Assembly (NCBI GenBank): GCA_023375785.1
Contig: SZWC01008651.1
Coordinates: 7,467 to 71,466, forward strand
DNA length: 64,000 bases
Direction of reading: 5' to 3'
Source: Penium margaritaceum
Lineage: Eukaryota; Streptophyta; Zygnematophyceae; Desmidiales; Peniaceae
Below, piece after piece: positions 45,790 to 56,140 of this stretch. The first letter of the stretch is position 1. Every line of letters starts with the position of its first letter. Position numbers and translations under genes: made by a program. The notes under the pieces are model-generated. The model saw nothing but the letters and a program-made list of their open reading frames with translations, made no database searches and was not told the DNA's origin.

Positions 45790-47700
45790 AAGTGTGTTGA
45801 TGATGACAGGTACCTTGTCAATTTTAAGCAAAGGCAAAGAATTTGTTGATTTCTTTAGCCGCCACAAGAGTGGGTTCAACGAGAGGGATGTTGGCGTCTT
45901 CGTCGGAAGTTAGAGTCTTGGAGATAAACTTCACGTATTTCATAGGGTGGAAAAAATCTGTTTGATCTTGATTCCTGCTTTTGGGTGCCCAAAGAACATA
46001 GTTTGGGTCTCATTGGATCCTTGTCCGGGGTCCAACTGTGATTTTGAAAACATGAGAGGTCAAGAACAATTCCGGACACCACAACTATCATTTTCTCATG
46101 GAGATTGTCAACTTTTGACACCTCCTTGATGTTGACTTCCTGTTGCAAAAGTCCCACTTGTGATAGAACACGAAAACTGGTTATTCTTTCTTAGGAGGGT
46201 CGCAGGTGATGTATCTTGTCTTGGAAATGTCGCGGTCGAGTTGGTAGGATGGATAGATATTCTCAAAATAATTTCAAGGCCTTTTCTAACTTTGAGGTGG
46301 AGTAAAAATGTGTAGTTCAACACTCTAGGTGTTCATCCTGTCACTTTAGGGTGCATAGCTGTGAGTTGAGGCTGATTTTTCCGTAAGTCGCTCTCCCTTA
46401 GTCACTTGGTGAAGATGGTACACACGTATCTACTCCTTTGAGGGTGAATTTTAACTTAGGAGTGTAGATTTTTTAGAGATAATATTTCTCCTTGTAAGAC
46501 CTCCATCGTCCGAAGATGTTCCTTGCCATAATTAGTGTTAAAACACATTTTTGGCTCGTAGTTTTTCTTATAGCTGTCCTTAGTCCTGTTCCTTTGGCGG
46601 TTGGTCGTGTAGTGGTGGAGGTGGTTACGGTGGCCGAACTTGGACTCGTGAGAGGCGAGCTGCTCATCGCAAAAACTGTTTTGATGGAATTATGCGACCT
46701 TGCATTCTGCCATACCGCTCTCTCTCCCTTGCACGTCCTGATCCACGGCCTCGAAATCGACCGTTTCCACCAGTTGGAGCGAGAGCACTACTGATGTCGA
46801 TGGTTGCAGTGACTTTGAGCTGGGTGTAGGGAGGTGAGTTGCTGCTGTTCCTACCGGTTTGCTTCACTACACAAGCTTCTAAAGTCCTCTTTTTCTTTTT
46901 TACTTTTTGATTTTTTTGTTATTTCATACAGTAACATAAAGGGGAAAGACCGCATGACATCTGTATCGGAACACCATAACCTCTTGGTCTCTCTCCTTGT
47001 TTGCGTGAGCGAGTGAGAGGTCGCTCGCGTGAGGGAGCGATAATTCATCATGAACCATTGGTCACGTTCCAAAACTGTCGCTTCATGGTGGCGTGTTTAT
47101 TCTGTCATCGTGATGGGCGACATTGTTCTGCTAAGGTTGTGGTCTTAAGCGACGGTTGTGCATGACCGCAGGAAGGTCAACAAATTTTTGTAAAACTACT
47201 TGCAAAAAAATCTGCTACAAAGAAACGTTTGAATTCAAACTTGCACCCATTAATGCTTGCTATTGCCGCTCAATTTGAAGCTACTAATGATGAATTTCTT
47301 CTGCATCTAGCTGCTCCTTTGTACACGGGGAGCCATGATTGTCTAAATTCAATGCCACAAAGCCAATGAAACTGACACAACAAAAATATGCAATTTGTGC
47401 AGTTTTCAAGGTTCTTCTCCACCCAGCCCTGAAATCTGAGACACGTAGCTTGCTTGAGTGCTACAATTTGGATGTCCATTGTTGTTGTGAATCGCCAATG
47501 GAATTGAGGATGTAAGAGATGGCATACAATTGACTTGTGGAGATTGAGTGTTGGTGACGACATGCTCCATTTCCCCTCTCCCCTTGTCAGCTACACATTG
47601 TAATCCACATGCTTTATAAACCATGAAGCATCCGAGCAGGTCGCCATTGGGTTTCACCTTCATGGTGAGGGTGCAAATCTTTGACTGTTGCATACTACAG
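45790..47700 (-). other. Extra sequence between RNase H and PPT of Copia-3, with a retroelement gag-like fragment
   Basis: Copia elements normally have little here, so this is probably a further insertion. At 46500-46800 the minus strand encodes an Arg/Gly-rich stretch (GGNGRFRGRGSGRARERERYGR) followed at lower coordinates by a CF..NYGKEHLR-like patch resembling a CCHC knuckle, as in many plant gag proteins. The minus frame at 45876-46157 has no recognised motif. 46960-47130 has GTGAGCGAG/GCTCGCGTGAGG-type short inverted repeats. The source element is unknown. Confidence 0.35.
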
Positions 47701-47719
47701 AGCTCGATGTGGTTTCGGC

Positions 47720-48140
47720 AGTACTATGAAAGCGTGTTTGAGGTGAGTTTCCACTGGGCAGCGCACCGATTGAAGATGTCCTTTGGAACTATCTTAGTTA
47801 GGAAGTGCACTGCTTCTTTCAAACCAGGGATATGCACGAGGTGCACAAATTGAACAACAACCTTTGACCTGATCTAGTGGCCGCAAACATCGATGTGTTT
47901 TGTGTGTCCTTGGAATTTGGTGTAGTTTTCTAGGTCGATTGTAGACATGTCGTTGACATAGATTATTTTAGGCTTTGCTTGCCCAAATGTGATGTTGTGA
48001 AGAAGGTTCACTAAATAGGTCACCTCTTATGCGGTTGATGTTACTACGATATACTCAGCTTTGGCAGAGCTGAGTGTGATGATTTTCTACCGCTTGCTTA
48101 ACCATGAGATTGTAGCTCTTGATAAAAGGCTAAAAGGGCA
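47720..48140 (-). pseudogene. Copia RNase H remnant (Copia-3)
   Basis: Minus-strand frames show AEYIVVTST (family: AEY.AL..A), a YLVNLLHNITFGQAKPKII-like strand, YVNDMSTI, HTKHIDVCGH and a FLTKIVP-like end (family: TKHIDIRYHF ... ADILTKPLP). Complete in order, decayed. Confidence 0.85.
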
Positions 48141-48199
48141 TGTACTGATCCTCCTCCGTGCCGCCAGAATAAGCAACAACAAAGCACGTGAGTTTTACA

Positions 48200-48793
48200 T
48201 CCTTCGAGTTGCCTAACCGTAGTGTTTCTTCTTTTGTGGATCTCATGTACATGTTGGCCTACTCAAGCTCCTTATAAGCCTGCATTGTAGAGGTCTCGTT
48301 TCCTCGTAGAAGATGCTTAACAGTGTATTGTAGGTCTGGTCGAGTGTAACCTGTAGCATGCTTGAGTGACCCCATTCTACTACACCAGTGCGTCTCACTC
48401 TTCCCCCTTTTTCCCTCATGCATGAAATGTTTTTGGGTTAAGGGTATTGGTACACGTTGATCAGGTATGTCACAGTGTTCAGAGACGCCCATGTAGTAGT
48501 TCTCTTTGTCTTAGCTACAAAATGTGCATGTCGTGGTTGCACTTAATGTTCATGCTGAGGTAAAACACAAAGGACGTCATGAGTGTGATGTTCACCTCTT
48601 TGGCAATTATTGTTGCCATTTCTTTCATCAAATATGTAGAGGGGCCTATGATGAGGATGTCATCCACGGACACTAGGGCATAGTAGTAAGAATGCGCATA
48701 AGATGTTGGGCGGTGAAAAAATAGACAATTGTCGTAGGCTGATGGTCGACAATCAAGGTTCTCCAAAGGTGCATGTACCTTCCTATACCAAAG
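48200..48793 (-). pseudogene. Copia reverse transcriptase, distal half (Copia-3)
   Basis: The minus frame at 48515-48811 holds the active-site strand ALVSVDDILIIG (family: LLVYVDDILIAG) after an LWYRKVHAPLENLDCRPSAYD-like finger. 48259-48492 continues with RMGSLKHATGYTRPDLQYTV (family: VGSLMYL..TRPDI.YAV). The sequence begins abruptly at the palindrome element border near 48794. Confidence 0.88.
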
Positions 48794-48798
48794 GGAGT
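48794..48798. repeat. Target-site duplication GGAGT, left
   Basis: GGAGT before TATGGTTAATC at 48799; the same five bases follow the element at 51998-52002. Both sit at the point where Copia RT similarity stops and resumes. Confidence 0.65.
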
Positions 48799-49189
48799 TA
48801 TGGTTAATCATCCCCCTTTAATACACTACTATACCTGTGTATAGTGCATCCTGTTTAAGTATAGTTCCCAGAAGCTTACGTCGAGATGTTAACTTCTTTT
48901 AACACTAGGTCTTCAGTGGAAGTCAAAATTTTCAGTCCATGTTTCTGAATTAAATTTGTGTGGTTGAAAAGGAATTTTCATGCATTGTTATTTTTCCTAG
49001 GAAGCCTACATATGTCCCTTGCATTATGCATCAGCTATTTTGTCTGTCGTAATCCTCTTACATAAAGCGTGTGGTCCTAAACGCCTTGTTTCCTTTGATA
49101 AACACCCATATGACGACTTAGGGCAAATTCCAGATAGGGTTAGGGTCGCCATTTTCTCAAAGATGCCCCTCCTCCCCCTCCCCCTCCCC

Positions 49190-51540
49190 TCCCCCGGCAA
49201 ACCACCCTAATGTATTGGGGAAGTTTATTGGGGAGTGTATCGGGAGGACAAGGTTTTTTCGGACTTGTGTAACGGCAGGTCCGCACCTCCCTCCGAATAC
49301 ACTAGTTTTAATGAGAAGTCTCCCTCAGCTACACTCTCCAATACACCATCCCAATGCACTTTTAACTGCTGGGGGGAGGGGGGGGAGATCTGGATACAAG
49401 CCCCCCCTCCCAATACAATTTAGTGTACTTCGACTCTGCCACAATGGGATCCCAACTGGACCCCTCTCCCCCCCCCACAAACCCCCTAGTGTATTGGGGA
49501 AGTGTATTGAGGAGTGTATTGGGGGGATGAGGTTTTTTCGGAATTGTGTAATGGCAGGTCCGCACCTCCCTCCAAATACACTAGTTGAAAAATGAAGGCT
49601 TCCCCAACTACACTCTCCAATACACCAACCCAATACACTTTTACCTGTTTGGGGGGGGGGGGTCTGGATACAAGGACCTCCCCCCCCTCCCCCACCAAAG
49701 TGGAAGAGTGAATTTTTTGAGTGTAGTTGGGAGTGTGTATGGTAGAAAGAAAAACAAAGACACGTGTACATCTACATTAATTACTCCTAAGCCGACGATT
49801 ACAGGCATCCGACGTCTCTCTCTTTGTCTACGTAACCAGCTATGAGGCTATACACAAACAATTTAGTGTCCTCCGACTCCGCCACAATGGGATCCCAACT
49901 GGACCCCCCTCCCCCCTCCCCCCCCGCAAACCCCCTAGTGTATTGGGGAAGTGTATTGGGGAGTGTATTGGGGGAACGAGGTTTTTTCGGACTTGTGCAA
50001 CGGCAGGTCCGCACCTCCCTCCNNNNNNNNNNNNNNNNNNNNNNNNNNNNNNNNNNNNNNNNNNNNNNNNNNNNNNNNNNNNNNNNNNNNNNNNNNNNNN
50101 NNNNNNNNNNNNNNNNNNNNNNNNNNNNNNNNNNNNNNNNNNNNNNNNNNNNNNNNNNNNNNNNNNNNNNNNNNNNNNNNNNNNNNNNNNNNNNNNNNNN
50201 NNNNNNNNNNNNNNNNNNNNNNNNNNNNNNNNNNNNNNNNNNNNNNNNNNNNNNNNNNNNNNNNNNNNNNNNNNNNNNNNNNNNNNNNNNNNNNNNNNNN
50301 NNNNNNNNNNNNNNNNNNNNNNNNNNNNNNNNNNNNNNNNNNNNNNNNNNNNNNNNNNNNNNNNNNNNNNNNNNNNNNNNNNNNNNNNNNNNNNNNNNNN
50401 NNNNNNNNNNNNNNNNNNNNNNNNNNNNNNNNNNNNNNNNNNNNNNNNNNNNNNNNNNNNNNNNNNNNNNNNNNNNNNNNNNNNNNNNNNNNNNNNNNNN
50501 NNNNNNNNNNNNNNNNNNNNNNNNNNNNNNNNNNNNNNNNNNNNNNNNNNNNNNNNNNNNNNNNNNNNNNNNNNNNNNNNNNNNNNNNNNNNNNNNNNNN
50601 NNNNNNNNNNNNNNNNNNNNNNNNNNNNNNNNNNNNNNNNNNNNNNNNNNNNNNNNNNNNNNNNNNNNNNNNNNNNNNNNNNNNNNNNNNNNNNNNNNNN
50701 NNNNNNNNNNNNNNNNNNNNNNNNNNNNNNNNNNNNNNNNNNNNNNNNNNNNNNNNNNNNNNNNNNNNNGTCGATTACAAGCATCAGACGTCTCTCTCTT
50801 TGTCTACATAACCAGCTATAAGGCCGTACATAAACAGTTTAGTGTACTTCGACTCCACCACAATGGGGTCCCAACTGGACACCCCCCCCCCTCCCTCCCC
50901 CTCGCAAACTCCCTAGTGTATTTGGGAAGTGTATTGGGGAATGTATTGGGGGGACGAGGTTTTTCGGACTTGTGTAACGGCACGTCCACACCCCCCTCCA
51001 AATACACTAGTTTAAAAAAGAAGGCTCCCCCAGCTACACTCTCCAATACACCAACCCAATACACTTTTACCTGCTGGGGTGGGGGATCTGGATATAAGGA
51101 CCCCCTCCCCCCCAAAGTAGAAGAGTGGAGTGCGGGAGTGTAGCTGGGAGTGTATCTGACAAAGAGAGAAAAAAAGACTTGTGTTCATCTACATACAATT
51201 TCTCCTAAGCCGTCGATTAGAAGCATCCGACACCTCTCTCTTTTTCTATGTAACCAGGTATAAGGCTGTACACAAATAGTTGAGTGTACTTGGACTCTGC
51301 CATAACAGGATCCCAACTGGACCCCCCCCGTAAAACCCCCTAGTGTATTGGGGAAGTGTATTGGGGAGTGTATCTGGGGAAAGAAGTCTTTTTGGACTTG
51401 TGTATAAGCATGTTTGCATCTCCCTCTGAATACACAATTACAAAAAAGAGGTCTTCTCAAGATACACTCTCCAATACACTACCGTAATACACTTTTGAGT
51501 GGGAGGACGGGGGAGGAGGGGGGCAGACTTGTGTAGCACC
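49190..51540. repeat. ~440-bp tandem array of G-tract palindromes
   Basis: Anchors such as ACAATGGGATCCCAACTGGA recur near 49440, 49880, 50860 and 51300 (spacings about 437, 980, 441), and CTCTCTCTTTGTCTACGTAACC-type words near 49815, 50795, 51235. Each unit has arms ATACACTCTCCAATACAC and GTGTATTGGGGAGTGTAT flanking runs of 8-13 G and 7-9 C. The 980-bp step spans the gap and fits two units plus. Long ORFs here are poly-Pro, poly-Gly or unknown residues. Confidence 0.88.
50023..50769. other. Assembly gap (747 N)
   Basis: Run of N inside the tandem palindrome array. Hairpins and G runs are a likely cause. True length may differ. ORFs of 286-433 codons spanning it are not real. Confidence 0.99.
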
Positions 51541-51997
51541 ACGTCAACGACACGAGCGATAGTATTAGATGGAATATTGACTAGCCCATCGAGTGTTGGA
51601 CTGTCACGCACACACGTTAATCTTCCACGTTACGCCTGTGCAAAATTTAGTACAATATAGGTATGGATTCAATACTACAAAATAGCACAAAATATACAAT
51701 GTGTACAATGTATATCTCATTTGAAGCAAGGAAATGATTGATAAGTTTTAAGAAATTAGTTACGTTGAAATAATTTTTGTGATATTTTGAATGAACCCAG
51801 TTGTGAAGAAAGATCATGGAAATTCAGGTGTTGATGTACACATGGTTGTGTATGAACTTGACTCTAACAAGTAACTTCCTAGAAACATTGTCCACATTCT
51901 AGGTTTCTTTCCTAGAAGGATCCTCACCATATGTTTTTCTCTTATACACACATTGGCAAGTGTATTGATTTGGGGTGATTGGGCATAAATGACTAAA
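51541..51997. other. AT-rich right flank of palindrome element
   Basis: No gene recognised. Minus ORF 51814-52044 crosses the element border into Copia RT and is not a gene. Confidence 0.55.
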
Positions 51998-52002
51998 GGA
52001 GT
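51998..52002. repeat. Target-site duplication GGAGT, right
   Basis: Matches 48794-48798. Copia RT similarity (a HYGLKQIP-like end) resumes immediately to the right on minus. Confidence 0.65.
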
Positions 52003-52520
52003 GGAATTTGCTTCAAACCGTAGTGGCTCTTCACCATATTGCACACATTTCCACTGCCATCATCGTATTCCTCCGGCTACTTCATGACCAAGGTAGTGTT
52101 CATCTCTCCATCTAAGAAGGCATTCTTCATGTCATGTTGCTACACATCGAAGTCCTTAACTGCTTTAAAGGCAAGCATGATGCGTGCTATTGTGTAGCGG
52201 CTTCCAAGTGCGTAGGTTTTGAAGAAGTCTTTTCCTTCCACTTGTGTGAAGCTTTTTGCAACAAGTCAGGCTTTGAACTTGTCAATGCTCCCATCAACCT
52301 TGGTCTTCATGCAAAAACCCCACTACACTTCCACTGGCCGTGAATGCGATGAGAGTTTAGTGAGTTCCCATGTTCCCTGTTTCTTCAGGCTATTGTACTC
52401 TACATCAAGTGTTGCTTTCCACTCTTCTACATGCTCACCACTTAGAGCTTCTTGTAATGTCTTTAGTTTAGGTGGGAGTTCTTTTAAAGGAAGTTAAACA
52501 ATTGAAGCAAGGTGTGTCGC
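52003..52520 (-). pseudogene. Copia reverse transcriptase, proximal half (Copia-3)
   Basis: The minus strand shows QHDMKNAFLDGEMNTTLVM (family: LDVKNAFLHGDLEEEVYM) near 52090-52150, PEEYDDGSGNV, then MVKSHYGLKQ (family: L.KSLYGLKQ) ending at the palindrome element. Upstream, weaker RT N-terminal sequence to about 52520. Confidence 0.82.
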
Positions 52521-52900
52521 TGAAAATTCAGCAAGGACGATATCGTCCTCCTTAAACACTTAGTATGTTGTTATGGTAAGGTTGTGCCCCTCCTCGTCAT
52601 TTCTTTGCATTTTTACCATTTTTATAGCAGGAGCTGTGTGAAACCTTTATTGTGCACTACGAGTGGCGGCTGAACCTTCCTCGGAAGTTACGAACCATCT
52701 TAGAAGCCCGCCATCTTGGCATCATTATGCCGTACATCAGACGACTCATTATTTAAGGTGGTGCTTTCATAGTGGTGAGTGCCAAAGGGCACACGCGCAT
52801 ACCACCTTATTATCCGCCTCATCTAAATTTAAGAGGGTGAGTGGATTTATGTCAGGTTCTCCTTTGTATTCTACAAGTGACTTGAAATAGGAGTTATTTT
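52521..52900 (-). pseudogene. Integrase-RT linker (Copia-3)
   Basis: Low-conservation interval between integrase and RT, Ser/Glu/Pro-containing on minus as in other Copia polyproteins. No motif. Confidence 0.45.
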
Positions 52901-54000
52901 CTTCTTGACCTCCCATGCCGTGCGCATTAGATTCTAAAAACATATAACGTCACAACAGATGATGGTGCATTGTGATTCCGCTTCTATGAACTCTTATCCT
53001 TTCATTTTGGATACTTGTCCCATGAACAAGCCCCAATACGCCTTGTCCGTCAGCTTCTTCTTTTGCTCCTTTGGTAGGTGAACAATTTCCATACAGCCAA
53101 ACATGCACAGCAGTTTGATGTGTGGCTTCTCTCCATGTTATGATTGAAATGGTGTCATCTTAGATAGTAATGTGTGAGGTACATGAATAAACACCCAAAA
53201 TGCTTGGTTGAGTGCAAATGGCCACCAACTGATCTCATATTGTGCTGGAATAATCATTGACTCGAGCATTTCTTGAACTGTATGGTTTTCACGTTCAATG
53301 ACTTTGTTCCGCTACATAGTGTAAGGGACGGAATACTATTGCATGATGCCCATGTCTTCTAAGCATGACAAGAAGATAGTGCAAGTGAACTCTCCAGCCT
53401 TGTCGGTGAATAGGACATGAAATTTTCTGTTGCTCTACCTCTCTGTCATAGCAAACCACTTGAAAAAGTAGGTTGCTTCTTTGTCTCTTGTCTTGAGAGC
53501 ATATCACCAAGTGAATCGGGTTGCATCCTTGATGTGGAGAAGAAAGTATCAGAGACATGAATTTTTTGTGCCTATTGGAAGTGGGTCGTAGATGTCAGTG
53601 TGGACCAACTTGAGCTTGTCTGAAATGTCGCACTTGCTTGTGGGCAAGACACTAGTGGTGGCAGTTTTGAGATGACATAGTCTTTTTAGGGATCAAAAGT
53701 CCTTTTGCCTTCATTGTCCATGAACATGCTACTACTTCTTCATGGTTTCGAATAGCTGGTAGCTGATGTGGCCAAATTTCTTGTGCCACATGCTGATGTT
53801 TGTTCGAGAAGAGTGGTGTAGAATTGCCGCAGTGAAGGGAGACTTCTAGGTTGCTGTTATAGGAGGGCTGAAGTCGAGTTCGATCATGGCGCATGGTAAA
53901 AGATGGCCCTCACCAAATAGTTCCAGTTCAGAGTTCCGTAGGGTGATGTTGTTGCCGTTGCTCACAAAGTAAATCCCCTCTTCATCAGCCATTTGAGTGA
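52901..54000 (-). pseudogene. Copia integrase remnant (Copia-3)
   Basis: Minus-strand frames give FHVLFTDKAGEFTCTIF-like sequence (family: LR.DNGGE....F), EDMGIMQ, an RNKVIERENHTVQEMLESM block (family: QNGVVERKNRTL.EMARSML), a W.FALNQAFWVF stretch, KPHIKLLCMFGCMEIVHLPKEQ (family: KP.V..LRVFGC.AYVHVPKE) and KAYWGLFMGQ (family: GIFVGYS). Catalytic-core and C-terminal blocks are in the right order. Decayed. Confidence 0.88.
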
Positions 54001-54049
54001 AAGTAGGTTGACCAACATTTCAAGGATGTAGAGAACGTTTCAAATTTTC

Positions 54050-54240
54050 ACCTAAACTTTTTTGTTGCCTGTTACTTCTACTTTGCCTTTTCCCAACACT
54101 GGGACTTTTTTGTTGGCAACTTTCAAAAAGCCCTTTGTGCTAGGCTGGAGGTCTTGGAGACATGACCTGTCAAATGTGATATGTGATGTGCACCCACTAT
54201 AGAGGTACCACATACGGTGAGCAAACGAGGCCAACACCTT
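54050..54240 (-). pseudogene. Copia aspartic protease remnant (Copia-3)
   Basis: The minus frame 54052-54237 contains WYLYSGCTSHITFDRS and a VLGKGKVEV end (family: W.LDSGCT.HMT.D...; GKG.V.V). Position between gag and integrase is as expected. Confidence 0.87.
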
Positions 54241-54254
54241 GTCCGCAATCCACC

Positions 54255-55490
54255 TTTTTTAGTCTTTTTCCTTTTGATGAATCTTCTAGCAATATGCGGC
54301 TCAAGCATCACACACACAATGTTCAAGCAGTTTGTGATCTTGTATAAAAGCCACTCCTGTTTTAGTCTTTGGCATTTAGATTGGGCTAGGTATTGACCTA
54401 CGAAGATGTGGAGTCCATCATGGGCTTTCTCTTCCACGATGGATGAGCTGCGTTGATGTGGGTTGTACTGGCTGTAGAAAAATGTTGTGTTGGGCAAAAG
54501 CCTAAATCTCGCCTTTGCAAGCTTGTGGTCGTGATGCTATGTGTGTAATGTCTTACACATGTATGCCTCTTTCAACTCTGATTCTTGCTTGAACTTCAAC
54601 GCACGTCTTACATTCTCCTAGTCTACTGTCAAGCCATTGAGAAGGAAGGTTAAAAATACGGGTTCTAAGATTGGAGCATCCGTTATTGCGAGATGATCGC
54701 ATAAAGAATTTGCTTTGTTGATGTTGTCTTCAATGTGCCTAAAGTTGCTGAGGTTGATGTGCAATAGCATTGTAAAAAGGTGAGACTTGTAGGTTTTGTC
54801 TCCAGCCATGTAAGTCTTGAGTAGGTAAGACCAAGTATGGTGAGTGGGTTCAGCCAATCCCTCAAACATCTTGATCACTTGTTGGATATGAGGAGTGAAT
54901 TGGCTGTCGAGCACCATGTAGGCATCCTTGGTGAAGTATTTGGGTGCAATAACTGCTTACGGTGATGAACCCAATGGTGGCGAGGCTTAGTGCACGTTGT
55001 AGAATTTCCATAGGAAATGAATGTGAGCGACCTATTTGAACTTGTGCGTCCAGGGTGAGAATTTCTCTCTGTATAACTTGTCAACCTTGATATTGTGCTG
55101 CTACAAGGATGCTGCTCGTAAAGGCACTATGATATCCAGACTTTGGAATGAGATTATTTTTCATACTAATGGTTGCACGAGAATAGGATACTATTGCATG
55201 GGTATAACTGGGAACGACTAACCTTGAGCCATTGTTGCAGTTCCTACAGGCTCAGCCTTGTATGCTTGCGCCATAGGAGCTTGTTGATCCTGTTGGTATA
55301 ATGCAATTGGTGGCACCCTAGGCATCTCTTGAGAGTGCGCCAAGAACTACTGTTGCACACCTCCATTTGTAACTGGTCTAGGCTACATCTGCTAGAAGAT
55401 TGCTTGTTAGAAGGAAGATGGAGAATTTGCTTCAAAGCAATGGGGCAAAGATGTTTGTGAATGTTGTTGCCACTACACCTTCTATTGCAC

Positions 55491-55521
<31 letters not shown>

Positions 55522-56100
55522 GATTGCTATTGCTACACCATGTGTCCATGCATCTACTACTGCTATAGTTGAGACTAAGCCAGTTGCGCTTGCAATTGTG
55601 CATTGTATGCTATTAACAATTCATGCGATTGTTGGAACAATTGTGTGTGTGATGCTTGAGCCGCATGTGTGAGCTACTCATGCTATCCAAGGAGCTCTTG
55701 GGTTCCAAGCTGCTGCCTTAATGCCTCTCGTTCCTGCTCCACAACTTGACGCACAGATGGTTTTTGCTGCACCATCCGTTTTCCTTTCTAGCCAAGCGTT
55801 GTGCTTTTGTTGCTTGCCGTTGTGCTTGACATGCGACATGGCTTCCTTGTAGTTGACCTATGTGTCAGCCATGGCAAATTGATTGATTGTGAAGGGAAGA
55901 TGAACCTCCCTCTTGATTGTAAAGGGGAGAAGGAACTTCCCCTTGGTTTTTAGGTTATATGCCACTCTTTTGAACCTTTATGGTTGTGTTATGTGCAAGT
56001 TAAACACCAAGGCATATACAAAAACCAAACATGCTATAGCTCACTTGTATATTGACAACGGAGAGCGTCTCCACATACTACTATTCCTACTATGATGCTG
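54255..56100 (-). pseudogene. Copia gag remnant (Copia-3)
   Basis: A zinc-knuckle-like patch with PHIAR (about 54265-54330) precedes the protease. The minus frame 54618-54917 reads as a UBN2/Copia gag domain: HTWSYLLKTYMAG, MLLHINLSNFRHIEDNINKA, LCDHLAITDAPI, FLLNGL (family: LR...M.E..S...H......L...LA..G.....E.....LLNSL). Further right is low-complexity Asn/Gln/Ser sequence driven by a TTG triplet tract. Longer than typical gag. Confidence 0.75.
55491..55521. repeat. (TTG)n microsatellite in gag
   Basis: About ten TTG triplets (poly-Asn or poly-Gln frames on minus). Lies near the N-terminal end of Copia-3 gag. Confidence 0.95.
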
Positions 56101-56129
56101 GTGTTGTGTTAGCTAAAAGCATAAACTTG

Positions 56130-56140
56130 TTCTGATACCA
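56130..56140 (-). other. Primer binding site (tRNA-iMet) of Copia-3
   Basis: Minus strand TGGTATCAGAA directly after the LTR end TAGCA. Confidence 0.85.

Larger units (their letters stand above)
48799..51997. mobile_element. GTGTATT palindrome element inside Copia-3 RT (cluster 5)
   Basis: About 3.2 kb (including a 747-bp gap) between two halves of Copia RT. The left end TATGGTTAATCATCCCCCTTTAATACACTAC closely matches the inverted right end of the 37871-42875 element; the right end (minus TTTAGTCATTTATGCCC) is only weakly similar. Interior: a tandem array of about 440-bp composite palindromes (49190-51540), then AT-rich DNA. No transposase frame, so non-autonomous. The class is unassigned; a 5-bp duplication and TIR-like ends suggest a DNA element. 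Confidence 0.65.

Noticed and set aside
49842-51143. 433-codon plus ORF and similar long ORFs at 49.8-50.8 kb
   Set aside because: Most of the length is the N gap read as unknown residues; the rest is palindrome repeat.
49190-51540. Interstitial telomere-like repeat (GTGTATTGGGG)
   Set aside because: Not a short head-to-tail array; words occur as inverted arms with variable spacers.
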